From assembly GCF_022605725.1 (NCBI RefSeq), contig NC_065549.1, forward strand, positions 40,439,690 through 40,503,689: 64,000 nt of DNA, given 5' to 3'. The notes under the pieces were generated by a model. That model was not told where the DNA came from and made no database searches. It was given only the letters and a program-made list of their open reading frames with translations. Source of the DNA: Anthonomus grandis grandis (taxonomy: Eukaryota; Arthropoda; Insecta; Coleoptera; Curculionidae). Positions within the stretch are counted from its first letter, which is position 1, and every line of letters starts with the position of its first letter. Shown one piece after another: positions 43,800-55,932 of this stretch. The position numbers and the translations under genes were made by a program.

Positions 43800-45285
43800 A
43801 TTTAATTTAATAAATAATGGCTTTATTTGTACTTTTCAATAGTGTACATAGGCGAAGTCAAGCCAAAGGCTAATCTACTTAACCTATTTAAAAAAGCTAA
43901 GCAAAATTATTTTAGATAGCACAACAGAAAGAAAAAAATTAACATTTATAATGGTAACACTAATAGTAATTTAAAAATAGACAGATATACACCCATTGAA
44001 ATCCATTAAAATTCCTAATAATCAAAAATTATAAAATAAGAAATACTTACTGATAATTTAGCTATTCTGTTTTGTTAAAAAATACAGCTTTAGTTTTTTC
44101 TTGAAATCCGCTACTGACATTTCTTTTATAGGATTCGGGACAAGGTCGTTGTAAATTGTCACAGCATTATACAGAAAACTACGACGAAAGAAGGCTGTTT
44201 AATATCTAGGAATTGACAACTTATTTATAAATCTCAGATTTGCTTCATGTAAGTTCTTCCGAAAAGTAATTTCTTTACGCAGGTAGTGAGGAGTAGACGA
44301 CGCTAGCATTCTATGCACAAAAACCGCCAATTGTGAAGAGAATAGATTTTTCACGTGCCTCCAACCAAGATCACATAGCCTTGCAGAGCCTCTATCATAT
44401 TTTTTTAGTCCATAAATAAATCTGCAGCTTTTGCAAAACGGTACGCAGTGATTTTGTCTAAACATGGAAAATAAATAATAGTGCAGTAATTCATATTAGG
44501 TAGTACTAAAGACTTACACAGTTTTTTCCTTACTTTGAAATTAATTATTTTTCTGTTTGCATACAATGGCTCTAAAGAATAGTATGACTTTTAAGTGACA
44601 TTAGAAACGTGTAAGTTAAAGCGCAATTCATCATCCAAAAGCAATCCAAGATTTTTTGCACATTTAACCATACTTAGCTGAATATCTCCCATAAAAAACT
44701 TTAAACCATCTAATGCAAATCTTCTTTTGTTCTTAGAAGTAAATTACATAACACAGTACTTTAAAAAATTGAGTTTTGAATTTTTTTGAGAGAAAAAGAA
44801 GGAAATTCTAGAAGGATCGTCGTTTATTTTATTTGATGCCTCTAATACAGATTCAGCTTTAAAAGAATGATAAATTTGCATATCATCTGTAAACCCCTGG
44901 ATCTGGCAGTATTTTACAACTTTAAACAAATCAGAAACATACATCAGAAATAAGAGAGGTCCCAAAACATATCCCTGAGGTACTCTAGATGTCATATATT
45001 TGGTATTTGAAAAAATATGATCTTCCAAGACCACCATTTGCCTTCTGTTGAATAAGTAGGATCTAAAAAACATTTGAGAAACATTGCCAAAGCCATAATA
45101 AGCCAATTTTGGCTAAAAGCAAATGATGATCCAAGGTGTCAAATGCTTTGGAAAAGTCAAGCATTATAAGTGCTGTGGAGTCACCTTTTTCCATTGCAGA
45201 AATTATCTCTTGGGTAACGTTTAGTAAGACAGATGTCGTGCTATGTTGTTTTTTAGACCCAGATTGCTTATGCGGATTTTTATAT
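43800..45285 (-). mobile_element. CR1/Jockey-like element, 5' truncated
   Basis: The minus-strand RT remnant (44058-45285) is followed by a 3' UTR ending near 43810-43840 in GTACAAATAAAGCCATTATT and a short A/T-rich tail, so the 3' end is preserved while the 5' half (ORF1, EN and RT start) is missing. The 5' break is abrupt at about 45285, where the repeat region 45290-46700 begins. Confidence 0.75.
44058..45285 (-). pseudogene. RT, C-terminal two thirds
   Basis: HKQSGSKKQHSTTSVLLNV (about 45210-45270, for HQSGFRKxHST), GDSTALIMLDFSKAFDTLDH (about 45130-45190) with the first catalytic Asp, SRVPQGYVLGPLLFLMYVSD (about 44930-44990), and QGFTDDMQIYHSF (about 44865-44905), where FTDD replaces YADD. 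Then come a frameshifted thumb, RSFLYNAVTIYNDLVPNPIK and EMSVADFKKKLKLYFLTKQN (about 44060-44175), and a TAA at 44058. The FTDD change and the frameshifts near 45050-45130 and 44200-44740 make it inactive. Confidence 0.8.
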
Positions 45286-45289
45286 AGTC

Positions 45290-46700
45290 GCAGACTATAT
45301 TATGCACGCGAGGTCGGGCCCGAAAAATCGTGTTTTTTTGGCAATAAAAATTCATATCTTTGGCTATATGGCTAGCGAAACGATGAAATTTGGCATAGAG
45401 TCTCTCAATACATTGGGAATGATGGATCCGTAAACGATTTTTTTTTCTGGTACCACCAAACGGAGCGATACTGTCTCAAAGTCAAAAATTCGTAAAAAAA
45501 TTGGTAAAAATCGAGTTGCTCACGAGATCTCAATTTTAAAGCGTTTAATCGAGCTGAAATTTTCAGGATATATGGGTTCTTGGGGCTTACGTGTCTGTAT
45601 ACTTTTTGGGCCAGATCGGTATACAGGGTGAGTAATTATAAGCGAACAAAAGTGACTAAAAAAAAAATTCAAACTTTTCCAGAGGCTAAAAAAAAATTTT
45701 TATAAAAAAAGTGTTTCGGCGAAAAGACTTCGTTTTATAAGAGATTTAACATACTTGGAGCCTTTTTTTGTAAAAAATTTATTTTTCAAAAAATAACTTC
45801 ATCCTTTACCTTTTATATGCCATATAACCGAAATTTTTGGGAACCATACAGGGCGAGCAATAATGAACTTTACCCATGAAGGTCCGACCTGAAAATCACA
45901 TTTTATTTAATAACTTTTTAGTGGTGGCACCTGGACCATTTATGTACTCAGGGATTAAATACTTTAATAACCCCATTATTTGTGTAAAATAACAATCTTC
46001 CAACATTAATAGGTTCTGAGCAATTTGAATTTTCGCGTTTAATTCATTTGCCACGTCCCTGTACATGGTGAAAAGATCAAACAACATCTAAAGGACCCGA
46101 AATTTTGTTTTACAACACATACTAAAATTTCAGGGTTCCAGCGATAGTACAAGTACCCGAAAAATGCGATTTTATGAAAAAAGTCCATTTTATTGCGTTT
46201 TTGCAGGTAATTGGAGGTGTCAACCTAAACTCTAAAGAAATGGCTAGTGGGAACAATACTTTGACGCATGGTGGGTACAAATTTTTTGCTCATGACAGGT
46301 GGCCGGGACTTGGTTGGGTTTTTTGTAAAATTATGAATGAAAATGAACCGGAAACGATCAGGAAAAGGAAGCACCGAATCAGAAAATGAATGGGCTTTCC
46401 GAATCTGTGCATATCAATTGGAGAAATTGTGTATTGCGGCCAGGAAAATTCGGCAAACATTTTGACGTCTTCGAAAAATGCCGTTTTTTTGAAAAGTCAG
46501 TGGTTTTATACCGGGGTGAGACGAAATGAAATTTGTCCTATTATTTTATTAAAATTATTCGAATATATACACGGGTCAGTCGTAATGATCTATTTAATTT
46601 AAAATAAAAATTTAGATATTAGGTGAGTTTTTACTATTTAGTTTATTATTAATATATGTTAATAATTCTTAAACATTGCTTTTGGGATATAAATAAAAAT
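45290..46700. repeat. Low-complexity repeat-like region with CAGGGTG/CAGGGCG motifs
   Basis: Noncoding in style: GATGAAATTTGGCATAGAG, ATACAGGGTGAGTAATTATA (about 45625) and ATACAGGGCGAGCAATAATG (about 45847) recur with long T-runs and CGAAATTTTTGGG-type phrases. Sequence phrases such as ATTTTCAGG and CCCGAAAAAT(C/G)(C/G)G recur within the block. Small plus-strand frames (46174-46389, 46390-46602) match no family I know. Likely the noncoding part of one or more transposons. Confidence 0.45.
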
Positions 46701-46734
46701 TTTTTGAAATTATTGATTTTTAAGGTTAGTCGAG

Positions 46735-47370
46735 TATCATAACTTTTTTGGTATTGGTGCGATTTGGTTGAAATTTGGTACCTAGTGCCTATTTCGGATA
46801 AGATTAATAAATTTTTACAGATATTTGACATGACTATGTTTTAAGGTCACGTGACTACCTTAACTTTCTTCCTATTTATCCGATTTGATTGAAATTTGGT
46901 ATTTGGGGTTCATTTAGGATGCAATTATTAATTTTTTACAGATATTTGACATTTGATTTTCAGGTCACGTGACTATTGTAACTTTTTTGCTATGAGTCCG
47001 ATTGGGTTCAAATTTGGTATTTATGCTTTATTTAGGACACAATTAATAAATTTTGACAGATAATTGACAAATTATATTTTAAAGTCACGTGACTTTCATA
47101 ATTCTTTTGCTATTGATCCGATTGGGTTGAAATTTAGTATTTGGGCTTTATTTAGGATGCAATTAGTAGATTTTGACAGAAATTTGACATATTGAATTTT
47201 AAAGTCACGTGACTTCCATAAATTATTCTCTATTGATCCGATTGGGTTCAAATTTAAAATTTGGGGTTTATTTAGGATGCAATTGTTGATTTTTTACAAA
47301 ATTTTAAAATATTGAGTTCTAGGGTTACGTGACTATCAAAATTTCCTATTTGATTGAAATCTGCTATTAG
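46735..47370. repeat. Minisatellite, about 120-bp unit with E-box
   Basis: About five tandem units share TTTTTTGCTAT(T/G)(G/A)(G/A)TCCGATT, AATTTGGTATTTGGG, TTTATTTAGGATGCAATTA and a GTCACGTGAC core. The core lies at 46846, 46964, 47084, 47204 and 47324 (the last is GTTACGTGAC), so the periods are 118, 120, 120 and 120. The units differ by perhaps 15-25 percent but the E-box is kept in four of five. Confidence 0.9.
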
Positions 47371-47489
47371 ATGATATGTATATATTTATAGATAATATTT
47401 TGTATTACCCTATTTCTTTTATCTTAATTAGTTAAATTATTTCTTAAATTTGCCTTTAAAAAAAAAATTAAAAAATCACCGGTTCGAAT

Positions 47490-49143
47490 ACATAGGCTTT
47501 AAAGGGAACATATCTTCTTTCGTAATATTGTAGCATTATTATAGATTTTGAAAAATTTTGTCATAAAGCTTTTTCATTACTTTTTGAATGGTTTTTAGCC
47601 AGAAAAAAGAAATTTTGAATTTGGAGCATGTTTTGAAAAATTTTAATTTTGGGCCGGATTTTGTTTGAAAATCGATAAATGCAAATAAATAGGTTTTCTG
47701 TTCATTTTAGAGTCAAATCAATAATAACCTTTTTGAAAGGTATCCTGAAGTAATACAAGATAGAAAAATAAAAAGTTGAAATTTTTCCATAGGGCTCTTG
47801 ATAATTCGATATTTATGATTAATAATTTTTTACAATTTTCTCCGAATCTGTGATAGGTATAATCAATTAGTTTTAAGATTCGAATATCTCGTAACATTCC
47901 CTAGAACTTTTGCTTAAGACAAAAAGTTGTCAGAGTTATAGTTTATTTAAAAAAAAAAAAAACATTTTTTCGAAATTTTTCATGGCTATACCCCTTTCGA
48001 TTTTGGAGCAAAAAAAATTTTTTTTTTCTTGGGTTTTTTTTACTTGAAATTGCCATCATAGGGCTTACATTATGATTTGTCGATAATAATTTTAATAAAA
48101 AAAAATGGTACCGTGGGAAAAAACGAGTTTCCTTTTATTTTTTTTCACATTTTTACTAATATCTCGACTTCTATAGCTTTGATTCAATTCGTTGATGGTT
48201 TCTATTATTCCATATTTTTCTCCTGTTAGTTCTTCTTATATTTTACTACAATTGCCTTTCGAAATAAAACTGAAAAATTAAAAAAATCGACGTAAAAACC
48301 CGGTTGTGTTACCCTATATATAGGCTCTTAGGGGACCTTATTTTTTCCTTTATATTATGGCACTCGTATAAATCGTGGAAAATTTTGTCATAAAGCTTTT
48401 TCGTTAGTTTTTGACTGGTTTTTAACCAGAAAAAATAAATTTTGAATTCGGAGCATATTTTGAAAAAATGCTTATTTTGAGCCCGGATTTTGCTTCAAAA
48501 TCGAAAAATGCAAAGAAATAGGTTTTCCGTTTATTTTAGAGTCAAATCGATAATAATCTTTTTAAAAGGTACTTAAAAGTAGTACAGGATAGATAAATAA
48601 AAAATTAAAATTTTTCCATAGGACCCTTGATAATTCGATATTTATGTTTCATGGTTTTTCTTTATTTTCTCCGATTTTATGATAGCTAGAACCGATTCGT
48701 TTTAACGTGCGGATACCTCGTAATATTTCTCATAACTTTTATAAAAGACAAAATGTTGTTAGTCTTATAGTTTATTTAAAAAAAAATAAATACCGTTTTT
48801 TCGAAATTTTTTATGGCCGTACCCCTTTCGATTTTGGAGCAAAAAAATTTTTTTTTTCTTGGGTTTTTTTACTTGAAATTGCCAACTTAGGGCTTACATT
48901 ATAAGTTGTCAATAATTATTTTAAGAAAAAAAAATTATACCGTGGGAAAAAACCAGTTTTCTTTTGTTTTTTCCCACATTTTTACTAATATCTCGGCTTC
49001 TATAGCTTCGATTCAATTCATTGATGGTTTCTTTTATTTCTTATTCTCCTCAATTCTTTTGATATTTTATTACTATTACATTTCAAAATAAAAAGAAAAA
49101 TTAAAACAAATCGACGTAAAATCCCTGTTTGTTCTATTTCAAG
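47490..49143. repeat. Tandem duplication of an 830-bp unit
   Basis: Copy 1 (about 47490-48316) and copy 2 (about 48317-49143) align throughout. TCATAAAGCTTTTTC occurs at 47561 and 48388, and CCCCTTTCGATTTTGGAGC at 47991 and 48822, giving a period of 827-831. A third, partial start follows at 49144 (AGACCCTTATGGGAAC). Identity is roughly 80-85 percent. No ORF spans it. It sits between two clusters of the 120-bp minisatellite. Confidence 0.9.
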
Positions 49144-49159
49144 AAATAGACCCTTATGG

Positions 49160-49345
49160 GAACTTCTCTCTGAATTTGGTATTTATGGTTTATTTAGGAT
49201 ACAAGTAATAAATTATGACAGATAACTGACATTTGAGTTTCAGCCTAGATCACGTGACTACCGTAACTTTTTTGCTATTGGTCCGATTCTGTTGGAATTT
49301 GGTATTCAGGCTTTATTTAGAATACAATTAATATACTTTGAGAGA
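49160..49345. repeat. Second cluster of the 120-bp minisatellite
   Basis: One and a half units of the same family as 46735-47370 (GAATTTGGTATTTATGG, TTTATTTAGGATACAA, ATCACGTGAC at 49249-49258, TTTTTTGCTATTGGTCCGATT). Its position after the 830-bp copies suggests that the larger unit was inserted into, or evolved with, the smaller one. Confidence 0.85.
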
Positions 49346-49599
49346 TATTTGAAATATAAGACAGTATATTGACACACAACGCAACTATATAACAAATTAT
49401 GGTTCTTTGAAGCATGATACCCCAACCACTGGTCATCTCTTTTCTTGGCATATAATCGTCGGTATACCAGATAATTTTTGTTTTTTTTTAAGAATTCCTT
49501 TATAGCCATTCACAGACAAGACCTAAAGATTCCAAACTGGTCCCCACGGACCAAAAGGATAGGAGCGAAGCGACTATACTTGTTATTATTGGAGGCGAG

Positions 49600-51160
49600 A
49601 AACTCATAAATTTGCGGCTATATAAACTTTTCCAAAACTTTAGCGATGACCGGAATAATTAAAATTAATCTAAGGTCGTGGAAATTAGTCGGCCTATTAA
49701 CTTTAGCCAAAGGTGTTAAGAAGGAAATTTTCCACTTACCAGGAAAATACCAGCTAGTTTCTAGACAACAGTTTATAGTATGCGTAATATGTGGAGATAG
49801 CTTTGGAATAGAGTGTTGCAACATTGACGCTGATATTGAATCACAACCGTGTGCATTTGATTTAAGGCTTAAAAGTATTTTAGAAATTTCCTCAATTGTG
49901 GCTAATCGAAATGAAAAATTTAGATCATGCTTAAACTGCTTATTCTGAAAATTAGCAACTTCTTTCGAGCAACTACCTAACGTGCTATAAATTGAAGCAA
50001 AATAGTATTTAATTTTGTTTGGTTCTCGGAGATTTAAGGGAATAGAACGATTAGAGACATTTTTTAGACTTAAATTATTAATAGCCCTTCATATCTGTTT
50101 ACTATCTCTGATGTTCTGATGAAATTGCAAATGATTTATTTTTTCTCGCCTAATCATTCCTACCACAAGACTACGCATCTGTCTATAATATGCTTGACAT
50201 ATTGACTAAATTGACTTTTTAAAACTTGACAATGCCTTATTTTTTTCTTTTATTAAAAGCTGCACATTTGCAGCATCCACAGGGTATAAGGCTTAGAAAT
50301 TTTTGACGTCGTAAAGGATGCATGTCTATTAAATAATGAGCAAATATTACTAGTAAAATACCGAATTTTTTCGTCTAAATTATTGATATAGTTAACATTA
50401 TCCCATACAATTTTATTTAGGTCCTTATAAAAATCCTTTTTATTAAAATGTTTAAAATTTCGATAGAGTTTCGTTTTTATCTCCCTACTCTGTGCCGCAA
50501 TCTCGATACTACAGAATATAGCTTGATGGTCACTAATTAAATGAGCGTTAGGTACTGCTGTACTTGTAATATTTAAGGCTTTATTAAAATAGATAACATC
50601 AATGAGTGTTTGTGCCATACCAGCAATACGAGTAGGCTCATTTATTAACTGAGTAAAATCATAAGCTGTAAGACAATCAAGTAAAATATTATTTGTTAAA
50701 TGATTAACATTAACATCATCTAGGATAATATTATTCTCATACTGTAGACATGCATGTGATGATATATCATCAAAACATTCAACGCAACGCCCTAAATCTG
50801 ACCTTGGTGGTCTATAGACTGTTCCAAAAGAAAAATTATTTTGTTTTTATTTACTTTAATAAAAAAACACTCTAAATAATCAGAAAAGTCAATGTCAGTA
50901 AAAACTAAAGAACTTTCAAAAATCTGTAGTACATAGACAGCCATGCCCACACCCCTACCACGTCGATTTTTTAAAAATAATTTGTAGTTCGATATCAGAA
51001 AATTATCGGCCTCAGAATCGCTCAGCCAGCTTTCAGAAATACACATAATGTCAGTCAGTATTGGTTAACGTAAGTTAAATTTACAAGATGATCAAGGCCT
51101 GTAAACAGTGATCGGACATTTAGATGCCGAAAATTAACATTTTTAACCGTATTAGCTTCC
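49600..51160 (-). pseudogene. EN and RT start of a non-LTR element, 3' truncated
   Basis: Minus strand, from about 51155: VNFRHLNVRSLFTGLDHLVN (EN start), a frameshift, DIMCISESWLSDSEADN (about 51000-51050, with the SESWL Glu), ILDDVNVNHL (near 50720, where GDFN has become DDVN), FTQLINEPTRIAGMAQTLID (about 50605-50660) and SDHQAIFCSIEI (about 50505-50545). Then the linker NFKHFNKKDFYKDLNKIVWD and the RT start FPGKWKISFLTPLAKVNRPT with NFHDLRLILIIPVIAKVLEKF (about 49625-49745). It ends at about 49600 next to satellite DNA; the rest of the RT is absent. Mutation of the GDFN motif and frameshifts make it inactive. Confidence 0.8.
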
Positions 51161-52029
51161 ATATCAGTTTACCAAAAATACTCATTAATCTTATATTAAA
51201 TCTTATATCTATCTTTATCACTTCCTAAGAAAAGTTATACTAGTTTAAAAAGTTTATAAACATTTCGTTGCAACTTGCAACTGTATCGATGTACGTCTGG
51301 TTTCGAACTATGACGAAGTTATAATCCGCAAATTGATATACATGGGAGTATAGGTTGTGTAATTCCTATTGTTGTTTTTTATTAACTTTTTGCATAATTT
51401 TTAAAATTTATTCATGACTTCATTTTGCCGTTTTCCCCTACCTTACTCCTGCCTACGAAGTTACTTATTTTATAGTGCTTTAATAGCAAATATTAATTTA
51501 ATCAATCACTAATTTAATATGAATAAAATAACTTCTCTAATACCAAATGCACAAAACAAATAAATCTAGCTACTTCATAAACCTCAATAGTAAACCTCTG
51601 CAATAGTTAATACACTTTCATTAAATACCCTTTTATTACGTTTCTGCCATTTGCGGGTCTCAAATTATACTCAAAGCTGGACGTTTATTAGCAAATAACG
51701 ACACCGGGCTCTAATGTCATATGAAAAATGCGACCATCTTGCTCGTAAGTCGTCGTAAGGGTTCTGTAAATTACTGGATAGGGTTGTGCTTCACAAGGAT
51801 GACACTGTAAGTGGAAAGTGGATGGTTTCCAGAATTTTACGGGGTGAAAAATCTCGAGAAACGTCCGGAAAATGGTAAATTATGTTTGGCTTTCTTGTAA
51901 TGAAATAACATTCATAATAACTTTTGTAGGATATGTCGAATAATCTGTTTATTTTTAATCGTAAGCATACCAATAGCTATAGTATCACAACCGAGGGAAG
52001 ACATTACTTAGATCATTTTTTTTCAAAGA
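51161..52029. other. Mostly AT-rich, no gene seen
   Basis: The first part may include the ORF1/5' UTR side of the neighbouring minus-strand element, but nothing is readable. About 51640-51880 is GC-richer (GACACCGGGCTCTAATGTC, AAGTCGTCGTAAGGG) and may be unique noncoding DNA. Confidence 0.3.
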
Positions 52030-53060
52030 AACCTAAAAGAAGATGAACGTGGGATAGTCTGAATAATTATACAAAAAACGAAATAGACCTTATAATTACC
52101 GACAAAAGAGTTATAGTCAGAGACGTAACAGTTCTAAACAAGATGACAGCTGGAAGTGACTACAGAATGATACAAATCAAAATAGTACTAAATACTAAAA
52201 AGAAACGATACAGGATGATAAGGAAAATAGACAATAACGGAGTATTGTGAAATTCAACAGAACAACTAATTTATAAGAACTATAAGGAACTATAAACAAG
52301 TTCAATGATCAAATAACTGATGCCTTACTAAAAAGCCAAAGAGGATACTATCTCAAGTAATAGAAAGAAAAAAGATGCTAGGACAAGCTGCCAAACAACT
52401 AATGGAAACAAGGAAAGTGATAAAAAGCGATGAGAGATAGATCTAGCTAACAACCAGGGCATGAAAGTACTACATAGAAATCTTTAAAGTGGAAAAATGT
52501 AATGATACAAATAAAGGAACCACACGAAAAAGTTACAACAAATAAAGAAAAGTTTCTGAGAATAGTTGGGGACTTATATCATATACTATTTGAGAACAAC
52601 ACTCTCTTTGCTCAAAATAATGCTGAACTATAGGATAATAAGCTTGCTAAGACATCTTTATTGACCATATTTTAGAAATCCTTTGACATCGTCCAAAGAA
52701 CACCAGTCGTAAATTGATTACAAAAGTTCAAAGGACGTTAAATCGCACGAGATTACTAATACAATCCCTATTGGAAGAGTGCAGAGTAATTGAGAAGAAG
52801 CAGAAACAATGTCGCCAAAACTCTTTATCATCGTTCTCAAATATGCCTTCAAAGAAGTGCACTGGAAAGAAAAGAGTACAAATATAAACGAAACACTTAA
52901 CAAATCTGCGCTTTCCGGACGATCTAATACTGCCACAACCTGAAAGATATTAAGCAGATGCTACAGGAGCTACAGTAAGTCTCTAATATTGATTTAAAAT
53001 TCAAATTTTTAAAAATGAAATCGGCAGAGCTATAGTCGCCAAGAAAAAAACTACCAATCT
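52030..53060 (+). pseudogene. RTE-like EN end and RT remnant (second copy)
   Basis: The plus strand reads TWDSLNNYTKNEIDLIITD then KRVIVRDVTVLNKM and AGSDYRMIQIKI (about 52046-52185), matching the TWxSPNGxTKNEIDFIL...GSDHRMV end of an RTE-like endonuclease. After a mangled linker come KSFDIVQRTPVVN (about 52680-52715, for KAFDSVE) and AETMSPKLFIIVLKYAFKEV (about 52800-52860, for GDTISPKLFTLALE), then NETLNKSAL (YADD lost). Same family as 10155-12790; the 5' and 3' parts are missing. Confidence 0.7.
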
Positions 53061-54879
53061 ACCAATAAAATACAAACTATTTTTAATAACAAAATTTACC
53101 ATTCAATGATTTAATAAAAAAATGTTTTCAAGATGTGTATTAAAACACATTTCTACCTCGATAAACCAAGCTCAATCTTCATTAGAAAGAGGAAAAAATC
53201 TAATTACCTAACTGATTCCCATCGGGGACTCCCAACGCCACAAGAAAACCACAACGGCTAAAAATATCGTCTCGATCAATTTCCCTCTTCGGTTTTCCGT
53301 TTTTCCCGTCGAGTTATCGAAAGACGGGTATGAGGGCTATCGGTCCTTGAATTTAATGGATTTTTTGTTTTAGCGCCCTTTTGTAAATGGGTAAATATTT
53401 TAAGTGATTTAGTATTTTGAATGGTCGATTACTAGTGTGACATTTAAAAAAGAATTTTTAAACATGTTTTGCCTTTTTTTTTTTAATTCACTTAAAATCG
53501 ATATCGGTTTTACTTGAAATCGTGGAGTTTTAGTTATACAATTTAATTTTTTTTATTATTTAGTTGTTAAAGTTGAACTACCACTGATGAACTTAAAAAA
53601 ACAAACAGATCTGCACTCAGGAATCCGGTTTCTTAAACATACCTATTGAACCACCAAATATATTCTAATTTTATGTTAATATTGCTTCATATCAGGCTTG
53701 ATGACTCTAGTTTTTAATATTTATTATGATTGAAATTTGAAAATTACCTTTTGATTTAATGCAGTAATTTTACCGTTTTAAAAATAAAAACGGTATATTC
53801 TATGCATAACTTAAATGGATACCATCCTAAATTCTTAAGGATATAACTATTTCATGTAATCTTTGGTTTATTATAAGTTATTCATGTACATTTAAGAGTA
53901 TTTTTGCTACAAAATTTATACATTAACAAAAAATATTCATTATAAATTAATTAAAAAAAAATACACAAATATGTTTGGGATACATACAACAGTGGAAATT
54001 TTTTAGGCATTGAAAAATTTTTCAAAAAAAATTACCTTCTTAATTTAGTTGGAGCAAAATTATTATTTTCCAAATTTCCACCCGTTTATAAAGTTTTAAA
54101 GCTCCCCTATCCTATCTTTTTGCGCTTCAATTAATGTTCAGAAGTAAAATATATATTTTAAAAGATAATTCAACTTGAAATTTCCACTCGAACTCCATTT
54201 ATGGTTTCACTTTCCACTCAGGGCTGTTATTAGGCAATTAATTTAATAGGGTTAACTTTTTGAAAGGGGCGAACTTCTTGAATAACTAATTTATGAATTG
54301 TACTATTCAGATGGACAAATTGTTTTTGAAATTACAAGGAATTGTTTTTAGAAAGTATAGTTGAACTCTATATATTTTAAATAAGTTTGATCGGATTTTT
54401 TATTAAATATTAACTCGTTTAGTACCATTAAAATTGTTATTTTTTAACAATTGAAACCAAACTTTTTATTCATTTGACGATTTTATTTACATTTTATTAA
54501 GTATAATATTTCGGCTTGTAAAATAATCAGTCACCATATATCAGTCGCATAAAAGTCTTCTTATTTGATTTGATTATAGATTTTTTGCATAGATCTGCAC
54601 TTTTAAGAGCCTGCCATCAAGCTATTAACTTTAAGTTCCCGATTAAAAAATTTAAAGCAAAAAGGTTTAAAGAAATACTTTGTCCTATGTTTGAAAGGAT
54701 AAACTATGCTAAAAGTTGATTTAAGTAACTGATTTATGTAATTGGTTAAAAGTAGCTAAACGTATCTGGAATCTATATATATCTTTAATTGTTTAATGTA
54801 ATAATAAAAACATTTCACACATTAAGCAAATTACTTCGCCAGAGCACATTTTTTATATACTAAAGATGTGTGACGTCCG
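53061..54879. other. AT-rich DNA with one GC-richer island
   Basis: No coding sequence recognised. About 53210-53400 (CATCGGGGACTCCCAACGCC, TTTCCCGTCGAGTTATCG, AGACGGGTATGAGGGC) is unique-looking and may be conserved noncoding DNA. Confidence 0.35.
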
Positions 54880-55360
54880 GTCATGTGTAAGGCGTATTAG
54901 ATATTGCAGTGTCTTGACAATAGGGGTTCCAGACGTTAAAAAGATCAAGACTGGGCATGATAAAAGAGTCCTTGGTTTTGCGTCATGTAAGTTGCTTTGA
55001 GTTCACAGTTTCTGCTGTCACAGTCTTTTCCAGGGATTCTTCGAGGGGCACAATTGCATAAAGCTTTTCAACATCAAAGTTTACTAATTATCGGTAGCTA
55101 TAACGTTGACGAAATGATTTAAGTTTCGTACAAGGGAGACCGTGTTACCTTGTAGTGACTGGATAATGCTCAACATGAAAGTTCCGATTTTGGCGAATAC
55201 CTGAAGCTGATGATACGCCTCAAAGGCATCCCTTCTTTGTGAATTTTAGGAATCCCGTAGAAATGTGATGGCTTTCTATGGTGTGACTAAGTTTGATCCG
55301 CAATTAATCAGAGAAATAAGTAAACCACCACTTAAGATCGTCAAGCAAAAGCAAGCTATA
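54880..55360 (-). pseudogene. Penelope-like element RT fragment
   Basis: The minus strand reads DLKWWFTYFS near 55330, then FYGIPKIHKEGMPLRRI (about 55217-55267), which matches the YGLPKxHKxxxPLRPIVS block typical of Penelope-like RTs rather than LINE RTs. FDVEKLYAIVPLEESL (about 55030-55077) matches the (F/V)DVxxLFTNVPLxEAL block that holds the first catalytic Asp. Intervening text is interrupted by stops. No GIY-YIG endonuclease is readable. This is a small, dead fragment. Confidence 0.7.
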
Positions 55361-55602
55361 TGTAGCCCAACCGTAACGTCATGCTAAATTTAAAATAAAG
55401 ACTATGAAAGTTCGGAAACTAGGCTTTACTACTTTACTAATGTCAAAAATATCTTCTTTATAATTTCAAAAATCCTGAAACACCATTAAACTGACTAATC
55501 AATTCTATTACGATTGTAGAGTTAGTAGAGTACTAAATAAGCAGAAGGACATAATAAATATTAATGATCTATTAAGAGGTTATTTCAGATAAAAGGATAC
55601 TA

Positions 55603-55634
55603 TACTCTATTTCAGAAGTGTATAGAGCAATAAA
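55603..55634 (+). repeat. Left TIR
   Basis: Begins TACTCTATTTCAGAAGTG directly after a TA. It differs from the right TIR by one base (TATAGAGC here, GTAGAGC-type there). Confidence 0.92.
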
Positions 55635-55843
55635 CTGGGGAATTCCGTTCTGTTTGGCTACATTTCGTGGTAGTTCATAGGCGCAGGTACTTATAATATT
55701 TATGAATTTAATTTTCACGGATTAAATGCCTTTATTTTGAAAGAGATTAAATACTAAATAAATACTTTTAATCCTTTTGTATAGGTACCTATCTTTTAAC
55801 GCTTTGTAACATGCAAAAATGGGGTCAGGTAATATATACAGAC

Positions 55844-55850
55844 TATAAAT
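55844..55850 (+). promoter_or_regulatory. Possible TATA box of the transposase gene
   Basis: TATAAAT lies about 89 bp upstream of the transposase ATG inside the element leader. In such AT-rich DNA it could be chance. Confidence 0.3.
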
Positions 55851-55932
55851 ACTTTTAAATCATATTTTAAACGTTAGTAGTCACTGCTACGCTGTAGTGT
55901 AATCACAATATTATTATCCCAATATTTAAAAA

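Noticed and set aside
46174..46602. Two adjacent plus-strand frames of about 70 codons
   Set aside because: Lie in repeat-like noncoding DNA with no family resemblance.
46735..47370. Regular repeats that might suggest a CRISPR-like array
   Set aside because: Units of about 120 bp are continuous diverged tandem copies without unique spacers, in a eukaryotic setting.
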